A stretch of 64,000 nucleotides of DNA from Thozetella sp. PMI_491 (Eukaryota; Ascomycota; Sordariomycetes; Chaetosphaeriales; Chaetosphaeriaceae): positions 78,942 through 142,941 of the forward strand of contig MU270081.1 in NCBI GenBank assembly GCA_021432635.1. Direction: 5' to 3'. Every line of letters starts with the position of its first letter. Position 1 is the first letter of the stretch. The notes below the pieces were generated by a model. That model made no database searches and had not been told where the DNA came from. It saw only the letters and a program-made list of their open reading frames with translations. Below, in pieces: positions 11,515-20,630 of this stretch. The translations under genes were made by a program, and so were the position numbers.

Positions 11515-12360
11515 ATGGTAAGCGTTTAATCCCATCCAACCCCCCCCTGCATCCTCTAACCTGAACGGCAGAACACCGCGTTCAACAGCGCGCTCAAGCA
11601 GAGCACGTCGATCCGCAAGGACCTCTCGACGCTCTCGAATCCCTCCTTCGCCAACACAGATCCCTCGGCGGCAGCGGCGTCAGCCCTCACCCCCGCCGCG
11701 CTTGGATCGCTGTCGGCGAGCCTGACGGCCTTCAGCCGCACTATTGACGAGTACAACGGACTGGCCAAGCAGGAGCTCAACACAGCCAAGCAGGAGAAGG
11801 CGTACGAGCGGATACGCAACTTCCGCACCGAGCTCTCCGAGTTCCGGACCCAGTTCGACAGCCTCAAGGCCGCTCGCGATGACGCCGTTCACACGCAGAA
11901 CCGAACCGAGCTGCTCGGCCGCCGCCCGTTCGCCGCCAACACACCAGAGAACCCTTACGCGAATGCCTCGGTGCCCACTGCCTCGGGCTACGGCATGGCG
12001 GCGGGTGTCACGCGGCACGCAAGGTCTCAGAGCGGCGCCGAGGGCGGACTCGGCATGGGGGGCAACGACGTGACGCGAGAGGGGCACGCGCTCCGGGAGC
12101 AGAACTTCTTCAACAGCACCAACTCAGCGCTGGACGAATACATCGCGCGGGGCCAGGCGGTGCTAGGCGACCTCGGCGCGCAGCGGGATATGCTCAAGAA
12201 CACACAGAAGCGGCTCTACTCGGTGGGCAACACCCTCGGCATCTCGGGCGACACCATCCGCATGATCGAGAGGAGAGCGATGCAGGACAAGTGGATATTC
12301 TGGGGTGGTGTCATCATCTTCGTCCTGTTCTGCTGGCTGGTGCTGCACTATCTAAGGTGA
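11515..12360 (+). CDS. BOS1: Bos1/membrin-type Qb-SNARE
   Basis: ER-Golgi transport SNARE. The coding sequence is the ATG alone (11515-11517), a 54-nt intron (11518-11571), then one long exon to 12360, giving 263 aa. The N-terminus NTAFNSALKQSTSIRKDL is typical of Bos1. Helical N-terminal segments follow, then a Gly/Ser-rich linker, a SNARE helix (about 165-230, ending around LYSVGNTLGISGDTIRMIERR), and a C-terminal membrane anchor of about 18 hydrophobic residues near 240-260, followed by HYLR. This is the tail-anchored layout of the family. It acts with Sed5, Bet1 and Sec22 partners in yeast. The ATG sits in a strong GCCACCATG context, and the downstream exon has no early in-frame ATG, so the spliced start is well supported. 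Confidence 0.88.
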
Positions 12361-12577
12361 TGGTAGCCGGAGTGTCTATAACCCTAGTTGCTGCGGCGGC
12401 GCTTGGCCGGCCCTAGCTCTATGTGGGCGAGCATCGCATGGTTTGTTTATTAGGTAGCGTGGCGTCTGGTGTATCGTGCTACAAAGCACAAGGGCTGAAT
12501 TTCTCTGCATTAGTCAATAGAGCTGAGCCCAAGCTTTCTGGTCAGAGAGTTGTCTAGTGGTCTAATCATGGTCCCCC

Positions 12578-13549
12578 TTAGTCGAGCTCCCGCAAGGCAA
12601 TGGTGAAGATGACATCCTTTGTCGTTGTGATCTCCACGTCTCTCGTCTCCGGCAGCAGATGGTTGCTCGTGCTCATCTGCCCGCCGAACTCGGTCTCCCA
12701 GTCCGTAACATCCCACTCCAGCCCCTTGGTGCTGATGACGCTCGGCTCCTTCACGGGAACGATGCCCACATGCTTGCCAAAAACCTCCTCGCCGCCGTCC
12801 CGCACCTGGATAGTGTGCGTGCCGGCTTTCAGCAGGAACGTGATGCTCTCGCCCGAGACTAAGTACATCCGCCCTTCCTCATATCTAGACCCCTTCTGAA
12901 AGAGGTAGAGGTGGTGGATCTGGCTGAGACCTTGGTCGACCCGGCCTCCCAGGCCACCGAGAGCGACGATATCAACCGATGACGCATTCATATCACGGAC
13001 GTACTGAACCGCCTTGGTAAAGTCGGTCGAGTACTGGTCCGGGTTGTGGATCACCCGCGTACGCCCCGGGCCCTGCTCGAAGTAGGCACGCGACTCGTCC
13101 GTCAATGAGTCCAAGTCGCCGATGATCACTTCCAGGTCGGCCTATAAGCAGAGGCTGGCTTAGGAACAGGTTCGGATATAAAAGCCCTCGCTCTTGCGCC
13201 GCCCTTGAGGAGCGCGTGCGGGACATGGCTTACAAATGAATGTTGACCTCCTTCCCTGCTTGCTGCACACAGGTAGTTTGCCCCTCCATCTGCAGCGACG
13301 TGCGTGAACGCTATCCACGTGTTAGCCGCCTGCCCTCGCGGAGCGGCCTGCGCTCTGGCGTAGGGTTTGCGCACAGTTCTTCCAGAGCCGTCTTATCACC
13401 CCGAGGTGGTGGAGGGGTTGGTTGAGCATAATCAGTGCAAACGGTTGCTGGTCGTCGGCGGGTGCGCCGGCGGCGGGGTCCTGCTGCGGCCGTCGCACCA
13501 ACCGGCCAGGATGCCACTCTATGGGCTTTTCCGCATGCTTGGAGTCCAT
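12578..13549 (-). CDS. thiamine pyrophosphokinase
   Basis: Transfers pyrophosphate from ATP to thiamine, making the cofactor TPP in the cytosol. Three exons on the minus strand: 13549-13375, 13310-13234 and 13141-12578, giving 271 aa. Intron 1 (64 nt) has a GGCTAAC branch-like site; intron 2 is 92 nt. Splicing joins LNQPL...RLWKN to the ATP-binding VAADGGANYL segment and then to VIIGDLDSL, the hallmark motifs of the catalytic domain. Further on are STDFTKAV and ALGGLGGRVDQ, also family motifs. The C-terminal TPK B1-type thiamine-binding domain ends the protein. The start is the ATG before DSKHAEK; the frame is open further upstream without conserved sequence. Convergent with BOS1, with 217 bp between stops. 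No TPP riboswitch was recognised. Confidence 0.88.
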
Positions 13550-14407
13550 TATTTCCGTACAGGGCGGATAGCGTTTACATCCGTTCCTGCAGCTATCAGG
13601 AGCATCGAGGCTGGTTGGGGGAGAAAACGGTGCAAATACTCGAAGTGGGGCCCGCACGTAAACTTGGGCTAGACTAAGCCGGTTACAAGTCGCCATATAA
13701 TGCGACACGCCGTGATACCTTCTTGGTTCTAGGCCACCATCGCAGTACTGCCACACTCGCTCCCCTAATTAGTGCAGCTTATCACATCATTCCAAAATTC
13801 GTAATGCCATACACTATTTCCACCCACTATGTGACATTTGTGTATGTGTAGGCGTGCAAGGAGCCGAAGTACATAGCTGCACCGCCGCTAGATCAGATCT
13901 TGCTCACCAACCTGGCCTGTATCTTAATCCTGCTGCGTTACGATGCATCGCCACAAAAAAAAAATGGCACAGCCTTTCTAGAAAATTTAAGGCAGTAGGA
14001 CTATAAGTCTACGTTTCCTCAATGGGCGGGCAGATTTAGGGTGGCGTCTATGAGTCTTCGGATAGGGAGTCTCTGGTTGGTTTGCGTGGAAGGCAGCAAT
14101 GGATAGGCCAGGTTGGCCAAATTAAAGGCCACGCGGTCCAAACATCATTACGAAAATGGGTCATGTATATGCCCGTAGCTTCTGTCTTGAAGAGAGGGGT
14201 TGGCCCAAGATTTGTTGTTTGACTTAGACCTAGATCGCCCAACAAACCAACGGTCCTCTGCTCCTAGCATCTCCAGGAGCTAACCGCAAGGCGATCTCTT
14301 GATATCATCACCGATTCAGCCGCGTTTAGTGATTTAGTGGCCGAGTCGGATACAAATTCCGGTGTTAGTACCATCACTTGCGTCCTCGTCTCGTTTCCTC
14401 GCCAGGC
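13550..14407. other. intergenic region between divergent genes
   Basis: 858 bp between thiamine pyrophosphokinase and the PW-motif protein. No coding frame is supported. It includes an A9 run near 13957 and AT-rich patches. Confidence 0.4.
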
Positions 14408-15499
14408 ATGGATTCTTTGACTAGTGACTGGGAGTTGCTCGAGAACCCATGGGATGCCATGCAGGAGAGTTTGCCCAGCCTGGGAAGAGAAGACATCAGT
14501 CCCGATCAAAATCCCAGCTCCGATTACAGCCGCTTGGCATCTTCAGTTGACCTTCCCAAGTACCATCCGAACGAACCACTCGACTCCCTAGGAACCAGCC
14601 AACTCCCTGGGCATCGGTCAGGAGAAGACGACGCAGAGCATCCGCCTACCAGGTACGAGACTATCAAGCCATCTGGCGCAACTGGAGCATGGAGTGAAGA
14701 CAAATTGCCGTCAAGGCAAGTGTCAGAGCTTCTTGACACCCACGGGCGAGTGACTGCTGTCGACGATACCCAACCGGACTTGTTGAATCCGTGGAATCAC
14801 GGGGAAGAGGTAATAACGAGAAACGATCTACCTTCTGGTGAGATGCTGGCCATCGAGATCAAGCACCACGCCTTGATGGTCACGGCTCGGGCAGCCTTGG
14901 CAAAATTTCCTGATGAGCACAAGAGCCGTGATCGTGCACCCGCGCCAGTTCTACCCTCTCCACCCGCAAGCCCGACCAAGGATGGTTTGGACCGCCAGGG
15001 GAAGCATACAGTTACCGCGCTCCCGGCCGGGCATCTGCAAGAGGAGCTGCTAGATGAGCTCCTGAGCGAAGACCCGTGGGGAGCAGCGACCTTGGTTAGC
15101 TCGTCCCCACGCGAAGCCGATTTCTTTTCCTCGGTACAGCGGTCTCACAGCACCATTGCATCGAAGCAGGAGCCGGCCGCTCAGGTCACAGCAACCATGG
15201 CCAAGCCGAAGGTGTTCAAGCCTATTACCTCCTCGCGAGGCGAGTTGGCTAGGGCTTCATCGCCACAGCCTAGAGCGCTCTCGATCAGAGCCCGCACCTC
15301 CGGGCTGCAGTACGACGTTCCACCAGACATGATCCGTCATGCAAGACCGCCAAGATCGTTCCCGCAGATCCGAGGGTGCGCCGTGGGCAAGGGCAGCCCG
15401 ACCTCGATCAGTGCCAACCAGGAGAGGGGCCAGAACAGAAGACGGCGGCAGCGTGTCTACGTAGATGTCTTGGCAGAAAAGCACCCATATCGAACTTGA
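14408..15499 (+). CDS. uncharacterised disordered protein with three LL..PW motifs
   Basis: Intronless 363-aa protein that I do not recognise. It is rich in Ser, Pro, Asp and Glu, with no membrane segment or signal peptide and no catalytic motif. Three acidic-hydrophobic motifs of the type LL-x(0-2)-(N/D)-PW are spaced along it: ELLENPWDAM near residue 9, DLLNPWNHG near 125, and ELLSEDPWGAA near 217. The C-terminal third is basic, with PKVFKPI and a terminal RRRRQR run that could act in nuclear import or nucleic-acid binding. The start is the first ATG of the open frame. Repeated short motifs in a disordered chain suggest multivalent binding to one partner; that is inference. It is divergent from thiamine pyrophosphokinase. 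Confidence 0.65.
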   Translation: MDSLTSDWELLENPWDAMQESLPSLGREDISPDQNPSSDYSRLASSVDLPKYHPNEPLDSLGTSQLPGHRSGEDDAEHPPTRYETIKPSGATGAWSEDKLPSRQVSELLDTHGRVTAVDDTQPDLLNPWNHGEEVITRNDLPSGEMLAIEIKHHALMVTARAALAKFPDEHKSRDRAPAPVLPSPPASPTKDGLDRQGKHTVTALPAGHLQEELLDELLSEDPWGAATLVSSSPREADFFSSVQRSHSTIASKQEPAAQVTATMAKPKVFKPITSSRGELARASSPQPRALSIRARTSGLQYDVPPDMIRHARPPRSFPQIRGCAVGKGSPTSISANQERGQNRRRRQRVYVDVLAEKHPYRT

Positions 15500-15954
15500 T
15501 TCGCTGATGGAAGACACATCGGGGGCGGTAATACGGGTGTGGGCCGTGATGCGGTAGAACGGCTTCCACTATAGCAGACTGGGTGAAGAATGAGGGAAAA
15601 GTCAGATAGATAAGTCCGTTTGGGGTGTAAACTTGGCTCGCCAACCTGGAGACAGGCGCAATAAAGACATGTCTGTACAGAGCACTTTATACAACGTGAC
15701 GATAGCTTTCCTGTGAACAAGGATGCTTCTTACCTATATTCGAGCCATTTTGGGTGGGTCGGCTTACGCGGGCGGCCAATCGACCACGTCGATACCAACC
15801 CCTGCTTGTTCCGGCCGACCCTTCAAAATTTTGTCCGCGCGATTACAAACCCAGGACGATCCGAACTGGACGACCCTTGCGCCCAATTACTTCCCTTTTG
15901 TCTCTGCTTATTCTTCTTCGTCTTTTCTTTGTCCCTATTCCCGACGCCGCCGCC
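15500..15954. other. intergenic/promoter region of MIA40
   Basis: 455 bp with no supported gene. The last 60 bases before 15955 are pyrimidine-rich (TTCTTCTTCG...CTTTGTCCC), as is common just upstream of fungal housekeeping genes. Confidence 0.4.
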
Positions 15955-16954
15955 ATGTATCGTACCGCCCTCCAGACGTCCGCCCGCGCATTGCGCGCAT
16001 CCGGCCAGGCCAATCTCCGGACCGCCTCGCGCCGCCTCGCCAGCACCGCCGCTGCTCCCCGGAAGTCCACATGGAGAGGCGCCGCCGCGCGATGGGGCCT
16101 TGCCGTTGGCGCCATCTACTGGTACAACACCAGTCCGTTGTTCGCGGACGAGCCGACCCGTATGTGACGCATGCCCATTTGTCTCCGTCTTCCTGCTTGC
16201 ATCGTGGCTGACCCTACCCCCTCCCGCGCAGTCCAGACCCGCCTTCCTCCAGCGCAATTCTCCGAGGCCGACAACCAGACCGTGGACGCCCTGTTAGAGG
16301 AGAAGCGCCGCGAAACCCTCAAGTCCTCGTCACCCCGCCCCCCCGCCGAGCCGGAGTCTCCGGTCGCGGCCGTTCCGAGCCCGCAGGCCCCTGCCAACGA
16401 GACCGCCATGGCCGCCGAGGCGCTAGAGGATGAGGCCGGCCAGCAGGGCGCCTTCAACCCCGAGACGGGCGAGATCAACTGGGACTGCCCCTGCCTCGGC
16501 GGCATGGCCCACGGCCCGTGCGGTGAAGAGTTCAAGGCGGCTTTCAGCTGCTTCGTCTATTCGGACGAGGAGCCCAAGGGCATCGAGTGCATCGACAAGT
16601 TCCAGTAAGCAGCTGCCTCGCGAGAACAGCAAGCGATCGTTCCGCCGGCCAGCCGGACTAACAGGAAACAGGCATATGCAGGATTGCTTCCGACTGCACC
16701 CCGAGATCTACGCGGCCGAGTTGGCGGAAGATGAGGAGGGTGAGGCGCCAGGTCTCGCTGCTGAGGATGCCCCGGAGCCGCCAAAAGACCTGCAGAAGAC
16801 CAGCGAGCAGACGCCGGCGACCCCTTCCACCGATGCACCCTCAAGTAAGGCAGACGAGCTGAGCCAGCAGCTGAGGGCAGAAGACCCTGTTGCAGGAGAG
16901 ACGCCTAAGCAGGCCTACGATGCGACCGATGCGAACAAGGACACCAAGCAGTAG
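15955..16954 (+). CDS. MIA40: Mia40/Tim40 mitochondrial intermembrane-space oxidoreductase
   Basis: Oxidises incoming small cysteine proteins in the mitochondrial intermembrane space, working with Erv1. Three exons, 15955-16159, 16232-16604 and 16672-16954, give 286 aa. The N-terminus is an Arg/Ala/Ser-rich presequence followed by one membrane segment at about 46-62 ([11 protein letters not shown]), so this is the membrane-anchored fungal form. The catalytic CPC is Cys154-Pro-Cys156. The twin CX9C motifs are Cys165/Cys175 and Cys188/Cys198. All six conserved cysteines are present. The second intron splits the second CX9C motif just after Phe192, and splicing restores it. The last 85 residues are acidic and low in complexity. 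The OM14-like gene, also mitochondrial, follows in the same direction. Confidence 0.93.
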
Positions 16955-17643
16955 TGGGCGCTTGGGTGTCGGAAGAAGAAAGCGGGTCGGTGACGACTGA
17001 CGATGCACAACGCAAGGCATGGAGAAGACCAAGCCAGGCCGTATGAGGCTGGCTGGCTGCGACTGCTGGGCCCACCCAGCAAATGTATCCAATGTATAAT
17101 ACATGTACACCATGTTAAAAGGCACGGAATTAGACATCGTTCTCTCCTCCAAGGGCTCTGGCCGAAACCTCCGCGATGGGGTAATTATCAATCCGCCTCA
17201 CAGCGGAGGTTGCAGTTTTCGAACCGGCAACGCCCTATACCGACCGGCATTGCCAGTACATTGCAGGCTGCCGTTCCACTTGCGGGGGGGGCCAGGAAAT
17301 GAAAATTGAATGACTCGCGCGAAGCAGCTTCCGAACTGGCTCGAGAGACAGCTCCCTTGAGCTAGCAGTTTTTAGCGCTCTTCATTGGTCTGTGCACCTG
17401 ATCATCGAGCCGCCCACGTCATAACGTCATTGGCGACAGGGGCCTTGGAGCTCTCGTGCTTCTCCCGGTTTCTCCCCTTCACATGCTCTGATTTTCAGCC
17501 AACCACCATCCCACCTCGTCACGAGAACCGATTTAAAAAACGCCAGTCGCCTGAGCCTCGTCGCCGCGAATTTTCTCCCCCCGTGCTTGTGCTACCCAAC
17601 ATCTCGAGCTCTCGCATACTTCTTCACGCACCCGTTCTCCAAG
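16955..17643. other. intergenic region, MIA40 3' flank and OM14-like 5' leader
   Basis: 689 bp with no supported gene. The right half (about 17450-17643) is pyrimidine-rich and probably includes the 5' untranslated exon of the OM14-like gene. Confidence 0.4.
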
Positions 17644-18514
17644 AGTGAGTGAGCTTCTGCCCCGCCATCGCTTCGGTCTCCCTAGTCGCGCCGAAATGAC
17701 ACTGACATCATGACTTTCAGTGTCGTCGCAGTCCTACGCCGAGGCCGCTTCCAAGGGCCCAAAGCAAACCCCCGAAGAGGTAAGGAAGCTCCCGTCGCAC
17801 CGTGATAGTTTCGAACCGCCTTCCTTGACGAACCGGCTTCACTTGTTATCTTTGCTTGTCTTTCTTCGTCGCCCGACGCGCCATTTCTTGGCAGCGCGAC
17901 CGCCAGTCTCTGGCGCTTCATCCCTCACCTTTTGCAATCACGGACTGACAGGACCCCTTCCGCCTGTAGGCCGCCGCTCCTCAGCCGCCGCAGATTGAGC
18001 TCTCAGAGTCCGCATCGACGGCCTCCCTTGTCGACGTCGACATGCCCTCAGTCCGCACTGTCCCCTCGGACTTCCTCGAGCAGGAGGTCAAGACCGAGAC
18101 CCAGGCCCAGCGGCTAGAGCGCGAGGCCGCGACCAAGCTCAAGAAGGCTGAGGCCGAGGCCGCGCTGGCCAAGAAGAAGGCCGCCGCCAAGGCGCGCAAG
18201 GCCGACAGCTGGATCACGAATCACTTCGCTTCGATGAGTGACGAGGCGTCGAGCGCGCTCGTTGTCGCCAACTTCGCCGCCGTCATCGGCATCAGCGGGT
18301 TCTTGGGCTTCAAGGCGTACCGTCTGTACGACGCGGGTCGGTTGAACTGGAGTGTAGCCGGCATCGGCGCCGGCATCGTCGGCGCCGTGGCTGTCGTTGA
18401 GGGTGTGTTTGGCCGGTAAGTAGTTGTCTCCTGGCGGGAGTTCTGGCTATCGGCACACAGTGAACTGATATCGTTTGCAGCTACTTCTACAAGGCCCGGG
18501 GCAAGAAGAACTAG
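17644..18514 (+). CDS. OM14-like mitochondrial outer-membrane protein with a start codon split by an intron
   Basis: Related to Om14, the yeast outer-membrane protein linked to cytosolic ribosome docking. Coding pieces: the A of ATG at 17644, then 17721-17779, 17970-18415 and 18481-18514, giving 179 aa. The first intron (17645-17720, GTGAGT...TTTCAG) separates A from TG, so the ATG exists only after splicing. The second is 190 nt, and the third joins GRYFY to the KARGKKN tail. The N-terminal SYAEAASKGPKQTPEE is a familiar start of fungal homologues. A charged helix rich in KK/AEAEAA follows, then two or three hydrophobic segments at about 108-160 (VVANFAAVIGISGFLGF, WSVAGIGAGIVGAVAVV). A fallback start would be the internal ATG at 18042, which would lose the conserved N-terminus. 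Confidence 0.8.
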
Positions 18515-19452
18515 CTGGTATCCTGGGTGGGTAGATACCCGGGTGGGCCAGGTGGGGTGAAGTCCAAGGAAGTGTGAAGGCACCGGCAGGTCTGGAAAGT
18601 GAGGCAAGGGTTCAGCACGGGCGATTTCTCGTCTCTGCTCGGATGTGTCCATGAGATATTCGGCGCTTCTGTTCATAGGGTCTGGCTTTTTCTCTCCTCC
18701 GATGTTTATGTGTTCGGCCGTTCGGGATCTTTGTATACCTTATTGTACTGCTTCCTTTTGACCAAATTGTCCATCTTGGCGCACGTTCAAGTGAAAGAAC
18801 ACCTTCCTAGCTAGCATGTGACAATGCTTCATTCTCTAAAAGACATGAAATGTGCTGCCTAGTGCTCAAGCGTTCCGCATTCCCTCATTCACATCACTTT
18901 CAGAGGCAACGAGAGAACCTAGATGCTCGCGAAAGAGCCACGGGCATGTCTTAGAAGCACCAAACAGCCAAACAGATGGCGTCGTAACCTTGACCGCAAA
19001 TGCAGTGGGCACCGATTTGAAAGACAAGATCACCATTATGGTGGTCTTCTATTGTGAGTAGCAAGGATGGCAAGAAAAGGTTCGCCCAACGATCAAATTT
19101 CTGATATGCACTCGGCCCCCTTAGGCAAAGTCCATCTGGGCTGAGACGTAAATACATGGAACCCTCGCTCCCGATAAATCATCGCTCATCCATCCTAATT
19201 CTCCTACAAATCCTTCCCTTGCCTAGCCCACGTTCCAATCACTCCACTAGACCAAGCCACGAATGAACGCCGAGACCGACCCCCTATTGAGTCCCCTGAA
19301 AACGCCAGCATGCAGACCACTTGAGGACGTGGCAAACGATCTGTGAGTAAGTAGGCAGCAGACCCCCAAGAATGAACGCCATCCGTCACCTCAAGTGCCA
19401 GCCAGTCCACGCCAGATGTCCTGGCATGGGAGAGGCTTCATTCGACAATCTT
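18515..19452. other. convergent intergenic region
   Basis: 938 bp between the stops of the OM14-like and Myb/SANT-like genes. No supported gene; presumably the 3' untranslated regions of both. Confidence 0.4.
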
Positions 19453-20630
19453 CTAGTTGTTGCGGTTGTGAACCTCGCGGAGGCGCTTCACCCAGTGCTT
19501 GCGAAGAACCACGGGCATCTTGCAGAAGACCATAGCCTTGTTCTCATCCGCGAGCGCCTTCTCGGCAATCTTCATCTGGAGGTCCATATCCTCGTCGGCG
19601 AAGTCGCGGAAGAATATGTCGAGGGCCTGCTCAGCCCAGGTTGGGCGACTCTTAACTCCCCGAAGCACGTCGGCCAGTGCGATAAGGCTGTCCGCGGCAG
19701 GGCCGGCAGAGCCCTGGCCGGAACCCTCAGCGATTTCGACGCCGCTCGCGGCGCGCCGGCGCTTGTTCGCGTTAGCGACAGCATTTGTAGTGGTCGCGTT
19801 GGCATTGTCGGCGGGCATGAAGCGCTTGCGTGTGTTCGGAGCGGTCTCTTCGGGAGGGGTCAAAGCCGTGTTGGACGGGAGGGCCGCACCCGGGGGGAGC
19901 ATGGAATGGACGGGGTGCGTCATCATGGTGGGAGCTGGCGCCGGGTTGGAGGGGCCGGCCATAGACTGCTGGGGGACCTGGCCATATGTCGCATCGGCCA
20001 GCATGTCCATCATGCCAGCACCGGTGGGTTGAAGCTCCTCGGCCATAGCATTGTTCTCTGCAGCCTTCCGACGAGCTTTGGTAACGCGCTTCGGCGCACC
20101 GCCCGATCCGATGACGTCGGGGTAGAGAACTTGGAAGTACTGCTCGTGATCGAAAGCACGGCCCTTAAGAGAACGGCACTGCGGATCTTTCTGTACGTGA
20201 GAGGCATGTCAGTAAGGGAGACAAAGCTACAAAGAAAGGGCGTATGCGAACTCACCTCCATGCGCCGCTTCCACGCCTCCTCGGAAGCCGTCACGATCCG
20301 CGTCTGCTCGTTATAGCGGAACTCCGGGTCTTCTCGTAGGCCGCGCCAGAGGCGGAACTTCTTGCGCGCATTATCGCTCTTGTTGATCAGATGGCTCTTG
20401 GTCGGGAAGGCATTGTGCTTGTTGATGATGGCGCGGATGGCGCGATCCCATGCCTCGGCCTTAAAGGTACTACCCTCGCGGAGCCCCTGGGAGACCGACT
20501 CGCAGAGCGAGCGGAAGAAGGTGTCCTCATACTGCAAGTTCCAGGCGAAGCGCGGGCTCCGCTGCTTGGTCGCAGAGCCGAGGGTGGTGTTGGCCTGCTG
20601 GCCATAGCCGCTGTAGTCGTCGTCGGACAT
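19453..20630 (-). CDS. Myb/SANT-like DNA-binding domain protein
   Basis: Two exons on the minus strand, 20630-20256 and 20190-19453, split by a 65-nt intron in phase 0, give 370 aa. The first exon carries a trihelix-like Myb/SANT domain at about residues 27-120 (FAWNLQYEDTFFRSL, AWDRAIRAIINKHN, ARKKFRLWRGLREDPEF), close to the Myb/SANT-like family of fungi. After the intron, KDPQCRSLKGRAF and a basic stretch (PKRVTKARRKAAE) follow. The middle is Pro/Ala-rich and has a KRRR nuclear-localisation-like site. The C-terminal helix (ALDIFFRDFADEDMDLQMKIAEKAL) looks like a dimerisation or partner-binding segment. The start is the ATG before SDDDYSG. Probably a nuclear DNA-binding protein; its targets are unknown. 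Confidence 0.8.

Noticed and set aside
17205-17260. GGTTCGAAA-like sequence resembling a tRNA B box (minus strand)
   Set aside because: No T-arm pairing, A box or acceptor stem could be formed around it.
19372-20316. Long open frame on the plus strand, 314 codons
   Set aside because: Lies antisense to the Myb/SANT-like gene, whose spliced product has a recognisable domain. The opposite frame is a codon-bias shadow.
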